Source of the DNA: Streptomyces sp. NBC_01275
GTDB taxonomy: Bacteria > Actinomycetota > Actinomycetes > Streptomycetales > Streptomycetaceae
DNA: 64,000 nt
NCBI RefSeq assembly: GCF_026340655.1
Contig: NZ_JAPEOZ010000001.1
Location: forward strand, 4,774,001 to 4,838,000
Reading direction: 5' to 3'
The first letter of the stretch is position 1; each line of letters opens with the position of its first letter. The notes under the pieces are model-generated. The model did no database searches. It was not told the DNA's origin and worked only from the letters and a program-made list of their open reading frames with translations. The position numbers and the translations under genes are program-made. Below are positions 59,256 through 64,000 of the stretch, in pieces.

Positions 59256-59804
59256 GTGAACGCCATGGAGGCCGGTTCGACCCGTTCGATTCGTCCCCGG
59301 AGTCCGCAGCCGCCGGGGGATCCCCGCTGGGTCGCCCTCTTCTACGAGCCGTCCTCGGCGTCCTGGCGGCTGGGCGCCGAGTCGCCCGACCGCTCGCCCG
59401 TGCTGTACGCGATCGGCGAGATGACCCAGGTCAAGCGGGCGCGGGGCGATGAGGTGGCGGTCGAGCTGTGGGGCCCGAAGGACGGCGCGTGGCAGCGCTT
59501 CGAGTCGTCGCCCGCGGTGGCCGAGGCGGTCGTTGCGGCCGAGGCGTCGGCGCCTACGGAGGCCTTGCTTCCGGAGTCGGTTTCCTCTGGTGCCGCGCCG
59601 GGGCAGAGCAAGCTCGCGGAGCGCATGGACGACCGTCGGCACCAGGTGCTCACGGCGGGTCTGAGCAAGGCGGGCCTGTACGACCTCGCGCCGGACGATG
59701 CGACAGCGGTTCGGACACTGGTGGCCCAGGTCGACGAGACCACGCTGCGCAGGGTCGCCCACTGGCTGGCGGTGGCGGGAGGGGCTGGGAAAGAAAAGGG
59801 ATAG
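59256..59804 (+). CDS. Hypothetical protein
   Basis: 182 aa from GTG; ATG at 59265 is an alternative. The N-terminal part (PRWVALFYEPSSASWRLGAE, GEMTQVKRARGDEVAVELWG) looks like a compact beta-domain; the C-terminus (MDDRRHQVLTAGLSKAGLYD, TTLRRVAHWLAVAGG) is helical. No recognised family, signal peptide or membrane segment. Codon use is normal for the genome, supporting a real gene. Confidence 0.7.
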   Translation: MNAMEAGSTRSIRPRSPQPPGDPRWVALFYEPSSASWRLGAESPDRSPVLYAIGEMTQVKRARGDEVAVELWGPKDGAWQRFESSPAVAEAVVAAEASAPTEALLPESVSSGAAPGQSKLAERMDDRRHQVLTAGLSKAGLYDLAPDDATAVRTLVAQVDETTLRRVAHWLAVAGGAGKEKG

Positions 59805-59839
59805 GGCTCGATGAGCAAGACAGGCGGGACGGCCTGAAG

Positions 59840-59890
59840 GATCTAGAGAATCTAGAGAATCTGGAAGATCTGGAGAATCTGGAAGGTCTG
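59840..59890. repeat. 9-bp tandem repeat (AATCTAGAG / AATCTGGAA)
   Basis: About five and a half copies just after the hypothetical gene. In frame 2 of the plus strand they encode repeated LEN/LED; that frame has no start or domain of its own, so coding is doubtful. Confidence 0.75.
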
Positions 59891-60011
59891 TCCGGCGAAG
59901 GCCCGGTCGGCTCCTGGGAGCTGCCGGGCCTGCATCGTGCGGCTGTACGCAAGTTCGCCGGTACGTCGTAGCGCCGGATGGGTGGCGCCGGATGAGTGAA
60001 CCGCAGGCTGC

Positions 60012-60407
60012 TCAGCGCTGGAGGGGCGTGGCCGGCTCGGCCGGGTCGGCGGGGTCCGCCGGGTCGCAGGAGGCGCTGGCGTCCTCGGTCTGCTCGGCCT
60101 GCTCCGCGTCCGGGAGCGGGCGCTGGCGGCAGCTGGGGGACTTGCCGTGGGCCTCGGCGCGGATGCGCTGCTTCATCGTGGGGGGCAGGGCCCGGGCGTG
60201 GGACCAGGCCAAGGGAGAGGCCATCGGCCAGGCCGTCGTGGGCGCGGCGCTCGTCTCCGTGTGCGCGCTCTCGCTGCTGGTGGCCGTCGCCTCGGTCTGC
60301 GCCGCCGCCGTCGTGGCGGTGGTGGTGATGAGTCCGAGCGCCGTGCACAGCGCGAGGAAGGCGGTGACGAAGGCGGTCCATAGCTTCATGACCCGGTTGT
60401 CGGTCAT
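60012..60407 (-). CDS. Secreted hypothetical protein
   Basis: 131 aa from ATG (60407; MKLW at 60389 is a possible alternative). A signal peptide is clear: VMKLWTAFVTAFLALCTALG, then LITTTATTAAA with likely cleavage near TTAAAQ. The mature part is Ala/Thr/Ser-rich and ends in PADPADPAEPATPLQR. No domain recognised. The gap 60408-60745 after it holds a -10-like TATAGT (60695-60700) and an imperfect CACCGATCGG palindrome before the next gene. Confidence 0.5.
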   Translation of the reverse strand: MTDNRVMKLWTAFVTAFLALCTALGLITTTATTAAAQTEATATSSESAHTETSAAPTTAWPMASPLAWSHARALPPTMKQRIRAEAHGKSPSCRQRPLPDAEQAEQTEDASASCDPADPADPAEPATPLQR

Positions 60408-60745
60408 GGCCCCTCACTTTCAGGTTGGGCGATTTGCGTACTTTCCTCATGATGTGTATGGGGCTCGCGAAGTGCGGGACCGACGCTCGCGGCCTGGCGA
60501 TGTTCCGATGAACACCACTCGGATGGGTGCAAGTCGTAAGAAAACCCAGGAACTGGGGCGAAAAAGGGGCGAAGTAACCGTCCGTGGGGATGTGATCACC
60601 CTCCGATCGGAGTGGTGGTCGCACCTTCTACTACGCCGTCGAGGGCGGCAGTTGAGCGGCCGACGCAGGTCACCGATCGGTATCGGTCGGTGTGTATAGT
60701 CGGGCGCCAGAGGTCCCCTACGTCAAGGAAAGACGAGGTCGCGCG

Positions 60746-60874
60746 GTGAAGAAGCTTCTCCTGGTCGCACTGGCCGCCATCGGCGGGCTCCTCGTGTACC
60801 GCCAGATCCAGGCGGATCGCGCCGAGCAGGATCTGTGGACGGAGGCGACTGACTCCGTGCCCACGGGTTCTTGA
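60746..60874 (+). CDS. DLW-39 family small protein
   Basis: 42 aa from GTG with GAGG upstream. A membrane helix (LLLVALAAIGGLLVYRQI) is followed by the conserved DRAEQDLWTEATD, the motif after which the family is named. This tiny protein is found after the gyrA-tRNA block in many actinobacteria. Role unknown. Confidence 0.88.
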   Translation: MKKLLLVALAAIGGLLVYRQIQADRAEQDLWTEATDSVPTGS

Positions 60875-60900
60875 GTACCGACACCAGAGACTGAATCAGA

Positions 60901-60927
60901 CCCCGACCGCCTCGCGGTCGGGGTTTT
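60901..60927 (+). terminator. Terminator after the DLW-39 gene
   Basis: CCCCGACCGC and GCGGTCGGGG pair around a CTC loop, followed by TTTT: a textbook intrinsic terminator. Confidence 0.93.
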
Positions 60928-61083
60928 GTGTTGCGTACCCCCGGGGTTGCGGTTACAGGGGGCGGGGTTTCGGACGCTCGTACGGAATGCGGGGGTGACG
61001 ACGGGGGCGGCGGGGCAGGATGGCCCACGTTCGGACGAAGGCGTCGTACGAGATTTTCGGGTGACGGGGAGGGGGCGGGCGGG

Positions 61084-62559
61084 ATGGCCCGGCGAAGGGG
61101 GAGCCGTACCGCTGGGCTTCGGTTCGCCGTCGTGGGAGCGGCGCTGCTCTGCGTGGCGGCGATCCTGATACCCGCTTCGACGGCGGCAGCGGCCCCAGCA
61201 GCATCTACAGGTACAGGTACAGGTACAGGTACAGGTACAGGTACAGGTACAGGTACAGGTACAGGTACAGGTACAGGTACAGGCACAGGCACAGGCACAG
61301 GCACAGATACAGGTACCGATACAGATACGGACACCTACGCCTTCGCCGCCGACGTCCGCGACGCCGAGGCGGCGAAGGGCACCGCCGACGCCGTACCCCT
61401 GGAGGCCGGGGCGACGTATCGCAGTGCCCTGTCGGGGGGCGGGAAGGTGTACTACCGCCTCGAACTGGACGGCACGTCGAACGCGTACGTCTCCGTCACG
61501 GCGATCCCCCGCCCGGGTGCCGGGCTCGCCGTAGGGGACGGCGTCAGCGTCTCCGTGCAGAGCGCCGACGGCGCGAACTGCTCGTACGACACCGTGATCG
61601 TCGGGGCGAGCCGGAGTCCGCAGCCGATCACGGCCTGGGGCGCGCGTGAGCTGCTGCCGGGCAAGGGAGTGTGCCAGGAGGCGGGCACGTACTACGTGGT
61701 CGTCGAGCGCGCGGCCGGCTCTGCCGCCGGCGCCGACGACCCCTGGGAGCTGGAGCTCGCGCCCGTCTCCGAGCCGCCCCTGAAGAAGGCCGCTCCTACG
61801 GGGACGCCCGAGACGTGGAACTCCGCCACCCCCGACCCGGCCGTCGGGGAGCCGGTGGACCGTGCGGGCGGCGCGGGCTTCTCCAAGGCGGCCGCCGTGG
61901 AGCAGGGCGTCTGGAGCGACGAGATCGCCCCCGGACAGACCCTCTTCTACAAGGTGCCCGTCGACTGGGGGCAGCAGCTGTACGCCGGCGTCGACCTGGC
62001 GAGCGCGGGCAAGGACTCCGCGTTCGTGGTCGACGCGCTGGACCTGACCCTCTACAACCCGGTGCGGGCGAAGGTGGAGGACAAGGGCATCGGCTACGGC
62101 GGCGGCCAGAAGTCCGCCGTCCTGGACCCCGCCCCGCCCGTCCGCTACGCCAACCGGTACGCCCCCACCGACCCGGCGAACAGCCTGCGCTTCGCCGGCT
62201 CCTACTACCTGGTGGTGCACCTCGCCGCCCAGGTCGCCGACGACTTCGGCGACGGCCCCTACGGGCTGACCCTGCGGGTCCGGCTCGGCGGCACCGCGCA
62301 GGCCGGACCGGGATATGCGGGGAAGTCGGTCCCCCGCGGGCTCTTCGGCCCCGACACGGAGACCGGCCCGGCCGCCGTGGACACGGCCCGGGCGGACGGC
62401 GGTACGTCGGCCGGCGGCGACCCCGTGATGAGGGCGGTCGCGGTGGGCGGCATCGGTACGGGCACCGCACTGCTGCTGATCCTCGGCGGGTGGACGCTGA
62501 CGGCCCGCCGCCGGGCCTCCGCTCAGCCGCGCGCCAACGCCCAGAACCCCACCGCGTAA
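61084..62559 (+). CDS. Secreted, C-terminally membrane-anchored protein with a Thr-Gly repeat
   Basis: 491 aa from the ATG at 61084. Signal peptide FAVVGAALLCVAAILIPAST then AAAA. Residues 42-73 are (TG)n followed by TD repeats, encoded by a six-base tandem array. Two similar beta-rich modules follow (about 95-225 and 260-425), each with xYYxVVE/YYLVVHL strands (KVYYRLELDGTSNAYVSVTA; TLFYKVPVDWGQQLYAGVDL). A C-terminal membrane helix (GTALLLILGGWTL) and a basic tail end the protein. The gene is convergent with, and overlaps by 37 bp, the kinase gene. Function unknown. Confidence 0.82.
   Translation: MARRRGSRTAGLRFAVVGAALLCVAAILIPASTAAAAPAASTGTGTGTGTGTGTGTGTGTGTGTGTGTGTGTGTDTGTDTDTDTYAFAADVRDAEAAKGTADAVPLEAGATYRSALSGGGKVYYRLELDGTSNAYVSVTAIPRPGAGLAVGDGVSVSVQSADGANCSYDTVIVGASRSPQPITAWGARELLPGKGVCQEAGTYYVVVERAAGSAAGADDPWELELAPVSEPPLKKAAPTGTPETWNSATPDPAVGEPVDRAGGAGFSKAAAVEQGVWSDEIAPGQTLFYKVPVDWGQQLYAGVDLASAGKDSAFVVDALDLTLYNPVRAKVEDKGIGYGGGQKSAVLDPAPPVRYANRYAPTDPANSLRFAGSYYLVVHLAAQVADDFGDGPYGLTLRVRLGGTAQAGPGYAGKSVPRGLFGPDTETGPAAVDTARADGGTSAGGDPVMRAVAVGGIGTGTALLLILGGWTLTARRRASAQPRANAQNPTA
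61207..61302. repeat. Hexanucleotide tandem array (ACAGGT)12(ACAGGC)4
   Basis: Sixteen uninterrupted six-base units in frame, encoding Thr-Gly, followed by degenerate ACAGAT/ACCGAT units to about 61320. Copy changes keep the reading frame, so the linker length can vary between strains. Confidence 0.9.
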
Positions 62560-64000
62560 CAGACCAGCGCGAGCAGCAGCAGCGGAACCGCCACCTTGAC
62601 GGGCGGCCCGGGACGCGCCCGACGCACGGCGCGATGGCCCCTACGGGTCTGCACGGCAGGGGGATCCAACGGGACCTGAGCGGTGTAGGAGGCGGTCGAC
62701 GCCTCGCCGCGCTGCGCCCGGGCGGCCAACACGAAGGTGGGGTCGTAGGGGAGGACGGGTGCGGGCCCCGATACGGCCGCGGAGGCCGGCGCCGGCGCCG
62801 GGGTCGGTGGACGGGGCGTCCCGATGCCCGTCGGCCGCGGGGGCGGCAGCTGGAAGCTGCCGGTGTCCGACCTGGAGGGGACCGGAGTGGGCGTGGGGGC
62901 AGGGCCAGGGGCAGCGGTGGGGGGCTGCAGCGGCGGAGGGGGTACGACGGCTGCGCCCGACCCGGACGACAGGGAGCCGCTGCCCGTAGGGGCCGACGGT
63001 ACGGAGTCCGTGCCCGGCCACGCAGAGTGACGAGGGGGTGAGTCGGGAGGGGAGGGCAGGGAGCCCGTGCCCGCAGGTGGACCCGCGCCCGCGCCCGCAC
63101 CCGGACCCGCACCCGCACCCGCACCCGGAGCCGAGCCCCGACCTGTTCCCGATGCCGGTTTCAGGGGACCCGCGGGGGCGAACCCCTTGGGGAGGGGGCC
63201 GAGTTGGTCGAAGATCTCGATCAGTTCGTCGTCCGGGCCGGGCTCGGGGAGGAGTTCGGCGGCGGCCGCCAGCGCCTTGCGGGCCCCCGTGGCCGTACGG
63301 AAGCGGGCCTGCGGGTCCGGCTGGAGCAGGGTGGCCACGACCTGCCACAGCGGCTCCGGGACACCCTTGGGGGCGCCCGGCGTCCCGTGCTCCGCGAAGT
63401 ACTGGACGAGCGCCTTGGCGTCCGGTTTGGCGCCCTGGAGGAGATAGAGGGCGACGAGGCCCACGGCGAAGAGATCGGCGGGGAAGTCGGGTTCGGCGCC
63501 CATCATCTGCTCGGGGGCGAGGTAACCGGGCGTTCCCACCACGAGGTTGGTCTCGGTCAGGCGCGGCTCGCCCAGTCGCATCGCGATGCCGAAGTCGCCC
63601 AGCCGCAGCCGGGGCCGGGCCGTGCCGGTGGCCTCCAGCAGGATGTTCGCGGGCTTGATGTCGCGGTGCACGACGCCCTCCGCGTGCACCGCGGCCAGCC
63701 CGGACAGCAGTTGGTCGAGCAGGGTGCAGACGAACGTCGGCGCGAGCGGACCGTAGTCGCCGACGAGGTGGACCAGCGAACCGCCGGCGACGAGGTCCAT
63801 GGTGAACAGGACTTTGTCGTCGTCGGCGGCCCAGCTGGCGGGGGCGAGCACATGGGGATGGTCGATGCGCAGCGCCTGTTCGCGGACGAAGCGCAACAGC
63901 GAGTGGGCGTCGCTCTGCTGGAGGACCTTGGCGGCCACGTAACGGCCGCGGCGGTGGTCCCAGGCGCGCCAGACCGCGCCGACCCCTCCGCGGCCGATCG
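62523..64000 (-). CDS. Serine/threonine protein kinase, N-terminus beyond window
   Basis: Open to the right edge. The Gly-rich loop IGRGGVGAVWRAWDHRRGRY is visible at the edge. Lys of AAKVLQ, catalytic HRDIKPANILLE, DFG in LGDFGIAMRLGEPR, and PGYLAPEQM follow: an active Hanks-type kinase. After about residue 280 comes a long Pro/Ala/Gly-rich region (GAGAGPGAGAGAGP), then a C-terminal membrane helix (VKVAVPLLLLALVCYAVGFW). No PASTA repeats. It may act in the same system as the convergent secreted protein at 61084-62559. Confidence 0.93.
   Translation of the reverse strand, partial: IGRGGVGAVWRAWDHRRGRYVAAKVLQQSDAHSLLRFVREQALRIDHPHVLAPASWAADDDKVLFTMDLVAGGSLVHLVGDYGPLAPTFVCTLLDQLLSGLAAVHAEGVVHRDIKPANILLEATGTARPRLRLGDFGIAMRLGEPRLTETNLVVGTPGYLAPEQMMGAEPDFPADLFAVGLVALYLLQGAKPDAKALVQYFAEHGTPGAPKGVPEPLWQVVATLLQPDPQARFRTATGARKALAAAAELLPEPGPDDELIEIFDQLGPLPKGFAPAGPLKPASGTGRGSAPGAGAGAGPGAGAGAGPPAGTGSLPSPPDSPPRHSAWPGTDSVPSAPTGSGSLSSGSGAAVVPPPPLQPPTAAPGPAPTPTPVPSRSDTGSFQLPPPRPTGIGTPRPPTPAPAPASAAVSGPAPVLPYDPTFVLAARAQRGEASTASYTAQVPLDPPAVQTRRGHRAVRRARPGPPVKVAVPLLLLALVCYAVGFWALARG

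Noticed and set aside
52091..60745. tRNA-Ala expected after tRNA-Ile
   Set aside because: No cloverleaf-like sequence with anticodon TGC was seen; absence noted rather than a feature claimed.
61207..61302. CRISPR-like array
   Set aside because: Units are six bases without spacers and form a reading-frame-preserving microsatellite; other tandem repeats in the window (57651-57699, 59840-59890) are likewise simple satellites.

Overview
The window is high-GC actinobacterial DNA, almost certainly the oriC region of a Streptomyces chromosome. Support comes from GC-rich third codon positions, frequent GTG starts, a long-domain-II dnaA (660 aa), the order rpmH-dnaA-oriC-dnaN-gnd-recF-dciA-gyrB-gyrA-DUF3566-tRNA-Ile, and twelve copies of the Streptomyces-type parS sequence GTTTCACGTGAAAC. 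The species cannot be named from sequence alone.

Layout. 1-2.4 kb: a MarR regulator cut by the window edge, a GNAT acetyltransferase and a class C-type serine hydrolase. 2.4-8.0 kb: a degraded small gene, dnaB, a MATE exporter, and the rpsF-ssb-rpsR-rplI operon. 8.3-15.9 kb: envelope genes (small membrane protein, FemX-like transferase, alanine-racemase-like protein, GT87-type membrane mannosyltransferase, class A penicillin-binding protein). 15.9-19.7 kb: PadR regulator, inositol-phosphate synthase, MFS transporter and an LppU/SCO3897-type protein. 19.8-31.4 kb: CCA-adding enzyme, DUF6049 protein, MurJ, pseudokinase with a discoidin-like tail, SigM, its anti-sigma factor, thioredoxin reductase and thioredoxin. 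31.4-38.4 kb (minus strand): GNAT, parB, parA, rsmG, jag, yidC, yidD, rnpA, rpmH. 38.8-51.9 kb: dnaA, oriC, dnaN, gnd, recF, dciA, gyrB, gyrA, DUF3566. 52.0 kb: tRNA-Ile(GAT). 52.2-60.4 kb: an accessory-looking block dominated by a 1,423-aa HTH / STAND-NTPase / transmembrane / 14-WD40 protein, plus an amidohydrolase and small unknowns. 60.7-64 kb: DLW-39 small protein, a secreted membrane-anchored protein with a Thr-Gly repeat, and a Ser/Thr kinase cut by the right edge.

How it works together. Most of the window is the replication, segregation and envelope-growth hub: DnaA/oriC initiation, DnaB and its DciA loader, SSB, the beta clamp, gyrase, ParAB-parS segregation, and peptidoglycan and membrane-insertion genes (MurJ, PBP, FemX, YidC). 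Gene order matches the mycobacterial oriC region closely. The points most worth a second look are: parS sites that form the centres of long perfect palindromes between convergent genes; three parS sites read in one coding frame as VSRET inside parA, parB and the anti-sigma gene; DnaA-box clusters outside oriC, upstream of dnaB and parA; a small duplication of the dnaN 3' end; and a putative membrane-spanning STAND protein with two outward-facing beta-propellers.
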